NCBI RefSeq assembly: GCF_003403035.1 | Contig: NZ_QURN01000008.1 | Coordinates: 62,001 to 126,000 of the forward strand | Length of the DNA: 64,000 nucleotides | Reading direction: 5' to 3' | From: Mesorhizobium denitrificans | Lineage (GTDB): Bacteria > Pseudomonadota > Alphaproteobacteria > Rhizobiales > Rhizobiaceae | In this document: piece after piece, positions 27,403-36,579 of the stretch | Numbering within the stretch: position 1 is the stretch's first letter | How the letters are laid out: every line of letters starts with the position of its first letter | Notes under the pieces: model-generated | The model's input: only the letters and a program-made list of their open reading frames with translations | The model's database searches: none | What the model was told of the DNA's origin: nothing | Made by a program: the position numbers and the translations under genes

Positions 27403-28674
27403 TTAAGCGCTCGCGCTGCTCTTCTTCTCACCCTGTTCGGAGTAGATATAGAGCGGTCGCGCATTGCCCGACACGACCTCTTCCGAAATCACAACCTCCT
27501 GCACGCCTTCCAGCGCCGGAAGCTCGAACATCGTGTCCAGCAAGATCGCTTCCATGATGGAACGCAGACCGCGCGCGCCGGTCTTGCGCTCGATTGCGCG
27601 TTTGGCGATTGCGGAAAGTGCGTTCTCGTGGAACGTCAGTTCGACGTTTTCCATCTCGAAAAGCCGCTGATACTGCTTGACCAGCGCGTTCTTCGGCTCG
27701 GTCAGGATCTGGATCAGCGCAGGCTCATCGAGGTCCTCCAGCGTCGCCAGTACCGGCAAACGACCGACGAATTCCGGGATCAGACCGAATTTCAGCAGAT
27801 CTTCCGGCTCCACCAGACGGAAAAGGTCGCCTGAGCGACGATCTTCGGGCGATGCGACGCGAGCACCGAAGCCGATCGAGGTCTTGCGACCACGATCCGA
27901 GATAATACGATCCAGCCCGGCGAACGCGCCACCGCAGATGAACAGAATGTTCGCAGTATCGACCTGCAGGAATTCCTGCTGCGGATGCTTGCGGCCACCC
28001 TGCGGCGGAACCGAAGCAACCGTGCCTTCCATGATCTTGAGCAGCGCCTGCTGCACGCCTTCGCCTGAAACGTCGCGCGTGATCGAAGGATTGTCAGACT
28101 TGCGCGAAATCTTGTCGATTTCATCGATATAGACAATGCCGCGCTGCGCGCGCTCGACATTATAATCGGCGGCTTGCAGCAGTTTCAGGATGATGTTTTC
28201 AACATCCTCGCCGACATAGCCGGCTTCGGTCAGCGTCGTCGCGTCCGCCATAGTGAACGGCACGTCGATGATGCGAGCCAGTGTCTGCGCGAGCAGCGTC
28301 TTGCCACAGCCGGTTGGGCCGATGAGCAGAATATTGGACTTCGCCAATTCCACATCGTTGTTTTTGCCCGCATGCGCGAGGCGCTTGTAGTGGTTATGTA
28401 CAGCGACTGAAAGTACGCGCTTGGCGTAGCTTTGCCCGATTACATAATCGTCCAATACCTTCAGAATTTCCTGCGGAGTTGGAACACCCTCGCGGGATTT
28501 CACCATCGAGGTTTTGTTTTCCTCGCGGATAATGTCCATGCAGAGTTCGACGCATTCATCGCAGATGAACACGGTTGGTCCTGCAATGAGCTTGCGCACT
28601 TCGTGCTGGCTCTTGCCGCAGAATGAGCAATAGAGCGTATTCTTTGAATCGCCGCTGTTGCCTACCTTGCTCAT
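27403..28674 (-). CDS. clpX: ATP-dependent Clp protease ATP-binding subunit ClpX
   Basis: AAA+ unfoldase that feeds substrates to ClpP. The N-terminal zinc-binding domain has the two cysteine pairs CSFCGK and CDECVELC (about residues 15-45). The AAA domain has Walker [13 protein letters not shown], Walker [10 protein letters not shown], and the pore-loop GYVGEDVEN. The IGF loop that docks ClpP is present as IGFGARV. At 423 residues the length is normal. It is downstream of clpP, separated by a 335-base leader, so it can be co-transcribed or have its own promoter. Confidence 0.97.
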   Translation of the reverse strand: MSKVGNSGDSKNTLYCSFCGKSQHEVRKLIAGPTVFICDECVELCMDIIREENKTSMVKSREGVPTPQEILKVLDDYVIGQSYAKRVLSVAVHNHYKRLAHAGKNNDVELAKSNILLIGPTGCGKTLLAQTLARIIDVPFTMADATTLTEAGYVGEDVENIILKLLQAADYNVERAQRGIVYIDEIDKISRKSDNPSITRDVSGEGVQQALLKIMEGTVASVPPQGGRKHPQQEFLQVDTANILFICGGAFAGLDRIISDRGRKTSIGFGARVASPEDRRSGDLFRLVEPEDLLKFGLIPEFVGRLPVLATLEDLDEPALIQILTEPKNALVKQYQRLFEMENVELTFHENALSAIAKRAIERKTGARGLRSIMEAILLDTMFELPALEGVQEVVISEEVVSGNARPLYIYSEQGEKKSSASA

Positions 28675-29009
28675 TTTCTAACGTCCTTTCAGTGCCGTTT
28701 CAGCCTTCCTGAGAACCCAACCTTTTCGGTGCGTTCCGTCGGAAAGCCGGCTACCCTGCTATGCCAATCGTACGAAACACAATTCGATTGGCGTGGCAAT
28801 GATTCGCAGTTGCCCTATTTGAGGCTACCCATCCGTAAATCAACAGAAGCTTAACGTAGGACGTCAAGGGGCCAGTTCAAACATACAGGATGGATTTGGC
28901 CATCGCAGGGGCATCCATGTGACGATATAGTCACCCAGAAGCCCAACTGCGATATCAACTTTTGTTGTCTCGGTTAAGTCGTTTGGCCGGAGATCGGGGC
29001 TTTACCCGA
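28675..29009 (-). other. clpP-clpX intergenic region, no gene
   Basis: This 335-base stretch has no credible coding frame. It holds a hairpin GATCGGG/CCCGATC at the clpP stop (28992-29011) that lacks a T-run, and the inverted repeat at 28763-28792. No convincing -35/-10 pair stood out by eye. Confidence 0.6.
28763..28792. repeat. Inverted repeat in the clpX leader
   Basis: GCCAATCG (28763-28770) and CGATTGGC (28785-28792) are perfect inverted repeats with a 14-base spacer, about 90-120 bases before the clpX start. It may be an operator or an mRNA hairpin. Confidence 0.5.
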
Positions 29010-29639
29010 TCAGCTTGCCGGATTTTCCACTGCTTCGCGCGTGGTAATCACCTTGTCGATCAAACCAAATGCGAGCGCCTCGTCGGAGGTCATGAAGTGG
29101 TCGCGATCCAGCGTCCGCTCAATGGTGTCGTAGTCTTTGCCGGTGTGCTTGACGTACACCTCATTGAGGCGGCGCTTGAGCTTGATGATATCCTGCGCGT
29201 GACGTTCGATATCAGATGCCTGCCCCTGGAAGCCGCCGGATGGCTGGTGAACCATGATGCGCGCATTCGGCGTTGCAAACCGCATGCCCTTCTCGCCTGC
29301 GCAAAGCAGCAGCGAACCCATGGATGCCGCCTGCCCAATGCACAGCGTGGAAACAGCAGGCTTGATGAACTGCATCGTGTCGTAAATCGCCATGCCGGAC
29401 GTGACCACGCCACCGGGCGAATTGATGTAGAGGCTGATTTCCTTCTTGGGGTTTTCGGCCTCGAGGAACAGCAACTGAGCGCAGACCAGAGTCGCCATCC
29501 CGTCTTCAACCGGACCGGTCACGAAAATGATGCGCTCCTTCAGCAGGCGCGAGAAAATGTCGTAGGCCCGCTCGCCGCGATTGGTCTGCTCGACCACCAT
29601 CGGCACAAGGTTCATATAGGTTTCGATCGGGTCTCTCAT
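29010..29639 (-). CDS. clpP: ATP-dependent Clp protease proteolytic subunit ClpP
   Basis: Serine protease subunit that forms a double heptameric chamber. The triad is visible: Ser in [10 protein letters not shown] (about residue 104), His in HQPSGG (about 129) and Asp in LDRDHFM (about 178). At 209 residues it is a normal single ClpP. It has a heat-shock-type promoter candidate at 29699-29728 and lies upstream of clpX on the same strand. Confidence 0.96.
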   Translation of the reverse strand: MRDPIETYMNLVPMVVEQTNRGERAYDIFSRLLKERIIFVTGPVEDGMATLVCAQLLFLEAENPKKEISLYINSPGGVVTSGMAIYDTMQFIKPAVSTLCIGQAASMGSLLLCAGEKGMRFATPNARIMVHQPSGGFQGQASDIERHAQDIIKLKRRLNEVYVKHTGKDYDTIERTLDRDHFMTSDEALAFGLIDKVITTREAVENPAS

Positions 29640-29698
29640 GGAACTACCTTCGCAACGGTCTGCATGGCCGCAGAATCGGAATCGGAATTTCTGCCTGT

Positions 29699-29728
29699 AG
29701 ATAGGACGCCCACTCCCCCTAGTGCAAG
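29699..29728 (-). promoter_or_regulatory. RpoH (sigma-32)-type promoter candidate for clpP
   Basis: Read on the minus strand: CTTGCA (29723-29728), 17-base spacer, CCTATCT (29699-29705). This fits the rhizobial RpoH pattern as I know it (CTTGAC, about 17 bases, CYTATNT). The predicted start lies about 55 bases before the clpP ATG. Confidence 0.55.
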
Positions 29729-29845
29729 TGCATGGAAATTGGGAATTTTCTTAACCTTTCTCTTTAACCGCATCCGGTGAATCTGCTTTTCACATCGCTC
29801 TCCGCGCGTAAAGTCGCGCCGAAACCGTCGTGCGGAGGTTGCCCG

Positions 29846-30571
29846 ATGAAAGCTGTAATTGGCCGTTTTGCCGTGATAACTCTTGCTGCGAATATCGCTG
29901 CCCCATCCGCGATTGCCGGTGGTTATCCTGTTGAATGCTATGAGCACATTCAGCGCGCGCCGGTTTACGGTACAGTCACCGAGCGGGTTGAGCTTTATCC
30001 CGCCACCACCGATGTGCGGATTTCCGCGCCGATCATCGGAACGCGCGAGCGCGTCACGCGGCTAAGCCCCGAAACTGTCGGCGTGCGGGTCGTTCCCGCG
30101 CAATATCGCACGATCAGGGAGCGTTACGTGCTCGAACCGGCAAAAGTCGTGCAGCGCCGCCTGCCGCCGCGGACCGAGGCGCGTTACCGCAAGGAACTCG
30201 TGCCCGGTGGATATAAATGGGAATGGCGCGTGATTAACGGGCGCAAGGTGCTTTGCAAGATCAAGCTTCCAGCCCGCTATCGAACCGTGGTTGAGCGCGT
30301 GCCCGTAGGCCCGGATCGCGTCGTCCGCCAGAAGGTCGCGGCCACCTATGGTTATCGCGAGAAGGTCATAGAAATCACGCCGGAGCGCCGTGAGCGTTAT
30401 GTCATTCCTGCGCGCTACGCATCGGAAACCGAGCAAGTGGTGCTGCGTCCGAAGATCGTGCAGGAAATACCCATCGGTCCCGCCTATCGAACGATTACGC
30501 GTAAAGTGCTCGTGCGGCCCGGCGAGGATGCTTATCAGCGCGTAGCGTTGCCAAACCGATGCAAGTCCTAA
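29846..30571 (+). CDS. Secreted protein with tandem PAxYRT/VLxP-type repeats
   Basis: A 241-residue protein with a signal peptide (AVITLAANIAAPSAIA). The mature part is built of about five degenerate units of 22-26 residues, each of the kind PAxYRT(V/I)xERxxVxPxxV: VPAQYRTIRERYVLEP, LPARYRTVVERVPVGP, IPARYASETEQVVLRP and GPAYRTITRKVLVRP are the clearest. Similar repeats occur in some envelope proteins near peptidoglycan-binding domains, but no such domain is present here. It is strongly basic. The start is the ATG at 29846 with GGAGG upstream. Its end overlaps the convergent oxidase gene by four bases. Role unknown; an envelope or wall-associated role is inference. Confidence 0.78.
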   Translation: MKAVIGRFAVITLAANIAAPSAIAGGYPVECYEHIQRAPVYGTVTERVELYPATTDVRISAPIIGTRERVTRLSPETVGVRVVPAQYRTIRERYVLEPAKVVQRRLPPRTEARYRKELVPGGYKWEWRVINGRKVLCKIKLPARYRTVVERVPVGPDRVVRQKVAATYGYREKVIEITPERRERYVIPARYASETEQVVLRPKIVQEIPIGPAYRTITRKVLVRPGEDAYQRVALPNRCKS

Positions 30572-31671
30572 GCCTGTTCGGCCTTTAGCCACTGCTTGAA
30601 GCCCTCGATGTCACCGTCATCGATCGCGCGTGCTGTCCGCCGGCCAACGGCCGCTCCAAACTTGTAGCCGTGGCCTGAACAAGCCGAGACGATCAGGCAT
30701 TTGCCGCGCTCATCCGCGAAAAAGCGCTCATCTTTGGTGAAAGTATAGGCGCAGGTCACCACGTCGGTAATCCGATATTCCCTCACCCGCGCGATGGGCG
30801 GCTGGAAAATATCGCGTATCGCCTCCCCCTCGCCTGGCACTGGCTCGCGGTTCCAATCCGCATCGCTTGTTTCAACCTTGTGCAGGCCGGTGCCAAACTT
30901 CATGCCTGCGCCGCCGCTCGGCGGAATCATATAGCCATCCGTATTGCCGCCCACGTCCAGAACCACCGGCGCGGCTTCCCACGCGGCCTTCAGATCGGCT
31001 GGTGGCTCGACATAGGCCAGCGCGGTTCGATAGGTCGTGAGTGTCGAACCCAGGTCCGGGAAAAGCTTGAGCACCCAGGCGCCAGCCGTGACCACGACAT
31101 GATCGGCTTGCATCCTCTCGCCGGATTCCAGCTCTATGCGCCCCGCATCGGTATCAACGCTGACAACTTTGGCGTTCTCGTAGACATTCGCGCCTTGCTT
31201 GCGCAGCCAGTCGGCAATACCGGTCGCGATCCGGCGGCAATGCAGCGCGCCACCTTCCGGCGAGAAAAACGCATAGCGGAACGTTCCGGCCTCCAGAAAT
31301 GGCCAGCGCGCTACAGCTTCGTCGGGCGTCAGCAATTCCAAAGGAAAGCCGCCATCCACAAGGCCCTCGCGATACTCATCTGCCTCGTCGCCCGGTTCGC
31401 GCGAAACGCACATGAAGCCGCGCGGATCGAGGTGGCTTTCGCCAAGATCTGCCCATAATTCGTCCCATGCTTCGTATGCTTCGGAAATCAGACGCCCGTA
31501 GCCCGCGGCCTTGCCATAGGCGCGGCGAATTATGCGATGGTGGTCGCCAGATGCTGCCAGCGGGTTGGGAATCGGCCCCTGCTCCACCAGCGAGACACTG
31601 TGCCCCGCCTTCGTTAGCGACCACGCTGTGGAGAGCCCGGCAATGCCTGCTCCAACGACAATAATGTTCAT
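30568..31671 (-). CDS. FAD-dependent amino acid oxidase, monomeric sarcosine oxidase-like
   Basis: A 367-residue DAO-family flavoprotein. The dinucleotide motif VVGAGIAGLSTAWSL opens the protein, followed by the RIIRRAYG active-site region. The cysteine that carries covalent flavin in monomeric sarcosine and N-methyltryptophan oxidases is conserved as C307 in VTCAYTFTKDERF, and the late CSGHGYKFGAAVG motif is also present. It should oxidise an N-methyl or secondary amine to an imine with release of hydrogen peroxide. The substrate is not visible. It is divergent from the P450 gene. Confidence 0.85.
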   Translation of the reverse strand: MNIIVVGAGIAGLSTAWSLTKAGHSVSLVEQGPIPNPLAASGDHHRIIRRAYGKAAGYGRLISEAYEAWDELWADLGESHLDPRGFMCVSREPGDEADEYREGLVDGGFPLELLTPDEAVARWPFLEAGTFRYAFFSPEGGALHCRRIATGIADWLRKQGANVYENAKVVSVDTDAGRIELESGERMQADHVVVTAGAWVLKLFPDLGSTLTTYRTALAYVEPPADLKAAWEAAPVVLDVGGNTDGYMIPPSGGAGMKFGTGLHKVETSDADWNREPVPGEGEAIRDIFQPPIARVREYRITDVVTCAYTFTKDERFFADERGKCLIVSACSGHGYKFGAAVGRRTARAIDDGDIEGFKQWLKAEQA

Positions 31672-31753
31672 GGTTCAATGCCCGTATGCTGACAATTGGC
31701 GCGGCTGCGCGTAGAGCCTGTTATGGAACACGCAAGCACGGCGGCATGGGCGG

Positions 31754-33013
31754 ATGCAAGACGAACTACCTTATTTCCAATTCGATTTGCGTTCGAAGCA
31801 CCTTAAGCTGGACCCGCACGAACCGCGCTTCGTGCAGAATCCGTACGAGGCATACGCGTGGTTGCACGCAAGAGCGCCAACCTTCTATTGGGAAGAGTTC
31901 GGCATGTGGTGCTTCGGCGGATATGACCAGGTCAACCGCCTGCTGCGTGATCGCACTCTTGGCCGGCAAAACCCGCTCGGTGTTCCCGGCAGCCCTGCTG
32001 TCTCGGCTGGTCGCGAACATCTCCAGCATTTCGACGCCATAGAAGCGCATTCGATGCTGGAGCTTGAGCCGCCGGTCCACACGCGTCTGCGCACGCTGGT
32101 CAATCGCGCCTTCGTCTCGCGTCAAGTCGAGCGTTTGCGCCCGCGCGCTGAAGCGCTCGCAAATGAGTTGATCGACCGTTTCCCGAACGGGTCGTTCGAT
32201 CTGCTTCCGGCTTTCGCTGCGCCGTTGCCCATCACCATCATCGCGGAAATGCTCGGCGTTCCGCTCGAGATGGGGCCGCAGTTGCTGGATTGGTCCCACA
32301 AGCACGTCGCCATGTATATGCATGGCCGCACCCGTGAAACCGAAGATGCTGCCAACCGCGCCGCGCTCGAATTTTCCGATTTTCTGCGCAGCTACGCTGC
32401 TGAGCGCCGCCGCGCACCGGGCGACGATTTGCTCTCACTTCTTCTGTCCGCGCAGGAAGACGGCGAGCGACTGAACGAGGATGAGCTGGTTTCATCGGTT
32501 GTCCTGCTGCTCAATGCCGGGCATGAAGCGACCGTTCATCAGACCGGCAACGCCGTTTCCGTTCTGCTTGCGGAGCGTGATACGGGCCGCGTCGATCTTC
32601 CTTCGCTATTCTCTTCGCCGGAAGCCACAGCCGCTGCTGTTGAAGAGTGCCTTCGCATCAACGCGCCGCTCCACATGTTCACGCGCTACGCCTATCAGGA
32701 TACAGATTTTGGCGACGGCGTCGCCGTCAAGGCAGGCGAGCAGATTGCCTTGCTGCTCGGCATGGCGAACCACGATCCTCGCGCCTTTGATCGACAGGAC
32801 CAATTCGTGTCAGGCCGCGCGGATCAGAAGAATGTAAGCTTCGGTGCGGGCATCCATTTCTGCATCGGCGCGCCGCTTGCGCGTGTCGAGTTGCAGGCTT
32901 CACTCAGCGCGCTGTTGACGCGCCTGCCAAAGCTGAAGCTGGCAGAGCCGCCGCAATACGGCGACACTTACCATTTTCACGGGCTGCAACGGCTCATCGT
33001 AACGCGCAACTAG
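31754..33013 (+). CDS. Cytochrome P450
   Basis: A 419-residue bacterial class I P450. The heme-thiolate motif is FGAGIHFCIGAPLAR with Cys 370; the ExxR pair is in EECLRIN; the I-helix oxygen-activation motif is LLNAGHEATVH with the usual A/G and T. Substrate-binding loops show no recognisable specificity. No ferredoxin or ferredoxin reductase gene lies beside it, so electrons must come from elsewhere. It converges on a cupin gene (four-base overlap) and is divergent from the flavoprotein oxidase, which could hint at a shared oxidative pathway. Confidence 0.92.
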   Translation: MQDELPYFQFDLRSKHLKLDPHEPRFVQNPYEAYAWLHARAPTFYWEEFGMWCFGGYDQVNRLLRDRTLGRQNPLGVPGSPAVSAGREHLQHFDAIEAHSMLELEPPVHTRLRTLVNRAFVSRQVERLRPRAEALANELIDRFPNGSFDLLPAFAAPLPITIIAEMLGVPLEMGPQLLDWSHKHVAMYMHGRTRETEDAANRAALEFSDFLRSYAAERRRAPGDDLLSLLLSAQEDGERLNEDELVSSVVLLLNAGHEATVHQTGNAVSVLLAERDTGRVDLPSLFSSPEATAAAVEECLRINAPLHMFTRYAYQDTDFGDGVAVKAGEQIALLLGMANHDPRAFDRQDQFVSGRADQKNVSFGAGIHFCIGAPLARVELQASLSALLTRLPKLKLAEPPQYGDTYHFHGLQRLIVTRN

Positions 33014-33351
33014 AGCCGGATCACATATTCCTTGCGCGTCGTTTCGAGCACTTCCCAGCTTCCTTTGAAGCCGGGGCGGAGAATGAAGCTGTCGCCCGCC
33101 GTCACCTTCCGGGCTTCGCCGCCATCCTCGGTAATGATCGAGGTGCCTGCTAGAATATGGCAGAATTCCCACTCATCATATTCGATGTGCCATTTGCCGG
33201 GCGTCGCTTCCCATATTCCCGCATAGAGGCCGCCATCGGCCTCCTCCACATTCCACGTCCGAAACTGCGGCTTTCCTGAGATCGTCCGGCCTTCCGCCGG
33301 AGTGCCTTCTTCGGCCTCTCCGGCAGTGTTCACCGCTACATACAGCGCCAT
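33010..33351 (-). CDS. Cupin domain protein (DUF861-type)
   Basis: A 113-residue single-domain cupin. The two cupin motifs read as GKWHIEYDEWEFCHILAG and RPGFKGSWEV. Metal ligands are incomplete compared with classical cupins (HIEYDEWE in place of HxHxxxxE), as usual in the EutQ/DUF861 subgroup. It starts two bases after metY ends on the same strand, so it is likely co-expressed with metY. Function unknown; a sugar- or amino-acid-binding or enzymatic role is possible. Confidence 0.8.
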   Translation of the reverse strand: MALYVAVNTAGEAEEGTPAEGRTISGKPQFRTWNVEEADGGLYAGIWEATPGKWHIEYDEWEFCHILAGTSIITEDGGEARKVTAGDSFILRPGFKGSWEVLETTRKEYVIRL

Positions 33352-33353
33352 GC

Positions 33354-34637
33354 CTAGACCTTCGCCAGCGACTGTTCGAGGTCGGCAATGATGTCGTTCA
33401 CATCTTCAATGCCGATTGAAAGGCGCACTGTGTCCGGCCCCGCGCCCGCAGCGATCTTCTGCTCGTCGGTAAGCTGGCGGTGCGTCGTTGATGCCGGGTG
33501 GATAACCAGCGAGCGCGTGTCACCGACATTTGCAAGGTGCGAGAACAATTCCAGCCCTTCCACAAACTTGACGCCCGCGTCATAACCGCCCTTGAGGCCG
33601 AAGGTGAAAACAGCGCCCCCACCGTTCGGCGAATAGCGCTTTTGCAACGCGTGATTCTTGTCGCCTTTCAAGCCGGGATAAGACACCCACGCCACTTTCG
33701 GGTGGTCGGACAGCCACGCCGCCACCGTCAACGAGTTATCGCAGTGCTTCTGCATACGCAGCGGCAGCGTTTCTAGACCGGTCAGGATCATGAAGGCGTT
33801 GAACGGCGAAATCGCGGGTCCAAAATCGCGCAGGCCAAGCACGCGCGCCGCAATCGCGAATGCGAAATTGCCGAACGTTTCGTGTAGCACCACACCGCCA
33901 TATTCCGAGCGTGGCTGCGAAAGCATCGGGTACTTGCCGGACTTCGACCAGTCGAACGTGCCGCCATCCACGATAACGCCGCCGATGGAGTTGCCGTGCC
34001 CGCCAATGAACTTGGTTAGCGAATGCACCACAATATCCGCACCGTGCTCGATTGGCCGGATCAGGTATGGCGAAGCCAGTGTATTGTCCACGATCAGCGG
34101 AATTCCGTGCTTTCGCGCAATCTTGCCAATCGCCTCGATGTCCACAAAAGTGCCACCCGGATTGGCAAGGCTTTCAACGAAAATCGCCTTGGTCTTGTCG
34201 TCGATCTGCTTTTCGAAGCTGGCCGGATCTTCCGGCTCGGCCCAGCGAACTTCCCAGCCAAAGCTTTTGAATGCGTTTCCGAACTGATTGATCGAGCCGC
34301 CATAAAGCTTTCTGGCTGCTACGAAATTCTCGCCCGGTGCCATAATCGTATGGAATACCAGCATTTGCGCGGCGTGGCCCGAAGCCACCGCCAAAGCTGC
34401 CGTGCCGCCTTCCAGCGCTGCTACGCGCTCTTCCAGTACGGCCTGCGTCGGGTTCATTATGCGTGTGTAGATGTTGCCGAACGCCTTCAGGCCAAACAGC
34501 GAGGCAGCATGGTCTGCATCCTCGAAAACATACGCGCTTGTTTGATATATAGGCGTCGTGCGCGCGCCCGTTGCGGGGTCGGGTTTCGCCCCGGCGTGAA
34601 CGGCTAGGGTGGAAAATCCGGGCGTGCGTGGTGACAT
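33354..34637 (-). CDS. metY: O-acetylhomoserine aminocarboxypropyltransferase / sulfhydrylase
   Basis: A PLP enzyme of the Cys/Met metabolism family that makes homocysteine directly from O-acetylhomoserine and sulfide. The 427 residues begin FSTLAVHAGAKPDPATGART and contain the family region SAYVFEDADHAA and the PLP lysine in VVHSLTKFIGGHG. The start is ATG 34637 with GAGGAG seven bases before it; the longer frame lacks support. The upstream gene is a CoA-binding protein on the same strand, a common pairing in Rhizobiales. I looked for a SAM-II riboswitch in the leader and did not find one. Confidence 0.9.
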   Translation of the reverse strand: MSPRTPGFSTLAVHAGAKPDPATGARTTPIYQTSAYVFEDADHAASLFGLKAFGNIYTRIMNPTQAVLEERVAALEGGTAALAVASGHAAQMLVFHTIMAPGENFVAARKLYGGSINQFGNAFKSFGWEVRWAEPEDPASFEKQIDDKTKAIFVESLANPGGTFVDIEAIGKIARKHGIPLIVDNTLASPYLIRPIEHGADIVVHSLTKFIGGHGNSIGGVIVDGGTFDWSKSGKYPMLSQPRSEYGGVVLHETFGNFAFAIAARVLGLRDFGPAISPFNAFMILTGLETLPLRMQKHCDNSLTVAAWLSDHPKVAWVSYPGLKGDKNHALQKRYSPNGGGAVFTFGLKGGYDAGVKFVEGLELFSHLANVGDTRSLVIHPASTTHRQLTDEQKIAAGAGPDTVRLSIGIEDVNDIIADLEQSLAKV

Positions 34638-34779
34638 AGTCCTCTCCTCAACTTTTCTGCTTGAAAATCTGACCGCGACTTTGCGCAGGAAGCCGCCTGC
34701 TTGCAACGATGGATTTTCTTAAATCCGGTTATTTCGGCTCCACTATTTGCGCGGCGTGCGCATTTCTAGAAATGATCGT

Positions 34780-35301
34780 CTATTTCTGCCGCACCCCGAA
34801 GCTCTGAACGCCGCCGCGCATCAGCGGTCTGCGTGAAGACAGCACGCCGGAGTTCACGCCAGTCCATCCAATCTCACCAGAAAGACGGCCATATTCGATT
34901 TTCGGGCAGCGATTCATAACCACCTTCATACCCGCCGCCTCAGCGCGTTCCGCCGCCTCATCATTGCGAACGCCAAGCTGCATCCACAGCACTTTTGGCA
35001 AATGCTCCAGCGCGAGAACTTCATCCACAATTCCAGGGACTGCGTCCGAAGCTCGAAATATGTCCACCATGTCGATCTGAACCGGAATCTCAGCGAGTTT
35101 AGCGTAAACAAGCTGGCCGAGAATCTCCTTGCCTGCCTGACCGGGATTGACCGGAAAAACCTGGAAGCCCTTGGCCAGCAAATACTTCGCAACAAAGTAG
35201 CTCGGGCGCACATCGTTGGCGGATGCGCCGACAATCGCGATCGTTTTCACTGAGTTCAGAATTTCCGCGATATACGCGTTGTCGTAGCGGTCGTGATTCA
35301 A
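34780..35301 (-). CDS. CoA-binding domain protein
   Basis: A 173-residue Rossmann-fold protein of the CoA_binding family (YccU-like). The N-terminal VKTIAIVGASANDVRPSYFVAKYL is the nucleotide-binding turn and strand, and FPVNPGQAGKEILGQ follows as in succinyl-CoA synthetase alpha N-domains. No catalytic residues are known for the stand-alone family. It lies upstream of metY, 142 bases apart, on the same strand. Confidence 0.85.
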   Translation of the reverse strand: MNHDRYDNAYIAEILNSVKTIAIVGASANDVRPSYFVAKYLLAKGFQVFPVNPGQAGKEILGQLVYAKLAEIPVQIDMVDIFRASDAVPGIVDEVLALEHLPKVLWMQLGVRNDEAAERAEAAGMKVVMNRCPKIEYGRLSGEIGWTGVNSGVLSSRRPLMRGGVQSFGVRQK

Positions 35302-35381
35302 GCCTGGGTTCTCCGGGTTGCATTCGCTTCGGAAATCCAGTCACATGTCGGTGGGCACGACTGGATTTGCGGAGAGACTAC

Positions 35382-36155
35382 ATGCGCGCAGCGCTGGCGC
35401 AACGCCTGTTGATTGCCCTTTTCGGAATTGCGTTTCAACCTTCTTTGGCTCGCGCCGAAGTTCCACCAGATGGCGTGGCCACGCTCGACAAGGCCGCAAT
35501 AGAATTTGTCGCCTTGCTCAAAGAGCCACAATACAAGGCCGAGCCGCCGCGCATCAGCGACGAGAAGATCAAAACCTTGTTCGCCGCCCTGCTCGATCAT
35601 GAAAAAATCATCGGCGAAGCACCTTACACCCCCAAAGACATTCAGCCGCTGCTGACCATCTTTTCTGGCTATTTCGCACTTTCGAAAGCTTACATCGAGC
35701 ACCGCGACGCAAACGGCAAGGCACCGGAACAAGGCCCGGAGGTGGCTTATCAGGATGAGTTAGCCCAACTTGCCAAAGGCATGCTGGATACGGGCGGCGC
35801 GCTTTCGCTTGCTCTCACGGCCCAGGCTGACAGCAAGCCAGCCGCCGAATTCTCGGAACAGGAAAAAGCGCAACTGGCGAAATTCCGGCTGGGTATCAGC
35901 CAAATCTTCTCCAGCGCTGTCACGCTGGTTCAAAACCCGCAATATTCTGAAGCAAACAAGACCGTGATCGCCGCGGCTCTCGCTGAAAACGGACAGGCTT
36001 TCAGCGACATCATTCTGGTCGCCGAACGCGGCAACATCGCCAACGCCGCCACCCAGGCGCTCATGTACGCGCCAAAGGGCGTCGAAGAAGACATGAACGC
36101 GTTTCTCAACCAACTGAAAAGCGCCGAGTGCACCGGCCTATGCGCGCTTAAATAG
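35382..36155 (+). CDS. Hypothetical periplasmic protein
   Basis: A 257-residue protein with a signal peptide (RLLIALFGIAFQPSLARAE) and a mostly helical mature part without a recognised family. Two cysteines near the C-terminus (AECTGLCALK) could form a disulfide. The start is the ATG at 35382 with GGAGAG about five bases upstream; the longer frame overlaps the divergent CoA-binding gene. It converges on the VOC gene with four bases between stops. I cannot assign a role. Confidence 0.72.
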   Translation: MRAALAQRLLIALFGIAFQPSLARAEVPPDGVATLDKAAIEFVALLKEPQYKAEPPRISDEKIKTLFAALLDHEKIIGEAPYTPKDIQPLLTIFSGYFALSKAYIEHRDANGKAPEQGPEVAYQDELAQLAKGMLDTGGALSLALTAQADSKPAAEFSEQEKAQLAKFRLGISQIFSSAVTLVQNPQYSEANKTVIAAALAENGQAFSDIILVAERGNIANAATQALMYAPKGVEEDMNAFLNQLKSAECTGLCALK

Positions 36156-36159
36156 CGTG

Positions 36160-36579
36160 TCAGGCCGGCAGGGAGATGTTTCCGTTGGCATCGATTGGGA
36201 AGTCGGGGTTATGCGCCACTTCCCAGACATTGCCTTCGGGGTCGGAGAAATAGCCGTACCAGCCGCCCCAAAACGCCTTGCCTGCCGCTTTCACAATCGT
36301 TCCGCCCGCCCGTTCGGCTAGCTCAAGCACGGAATCAACCTCGAAATCGGTTCGCGTATTGTATGCCAGATAGACCCGTGACGGTCCGTCACCGAAGCGC
36401 ATGCCTGCATCTTCCTCCGCGCTCGGCCTTGGAAACAGCGCGAATATCACGCCGCCGATCTGGAAGAATGCAACGCCGTCATCGATTCGATGACGCTTGA
36501 ACCCCATCGACCGATAAAATCCTGCCATCAGGTCGAGATCATCAACAGCAATCGTAATGATCGAAACGCGCGGTTCCAT
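36160..36579 (-). CDS. VOC family (glyoxalase/bleomycin resistance-like) protein
   Basis: A 139-residue protein with two beta-alpha-beta-beta-beta modules: SIITIAVDDLDLMAGFYRSMGF at the start and YGYFSDPEGNVWEVAHNPDF near the end, the latter holding the metal-ligand glutamate typical of VOC enzymes. The substrate is unknown. The start chosen is ATG 36579, overlapping the enoyl-CoA hydratase stop as ATGA with GAGGAG just upstream, so the two are translationally coupled. Confidence 0.85.
   Translation of the reverse strand: MEPRVSIITIAVDDLDLMAGFYRSMGFKRHRIDDGVAFFQIGGVIFALFPRPSAEEDAGMRFGDGPSRVYLAYNTRTDFEVDSVLELAERAGGTIVKAAGKAFWGGWYGYFSDPEGNVWEVAHNPDFPIDANGNISLPA

Noticed and set aside
28992-29011. 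Hairpin GATCGGG/CCCGATC at the clpP stop as terminator
   Set aside because: There is no T-run after it on the minus strand, so it was not called a terminator.
34638-34779. Possible SAM-II riboswitch in the metY leader
   Set aside because: I found only small hairpins (a 6-bp stem with a tetraloop and a 5-bp stem); the conserved SAM-II core bases are not present.
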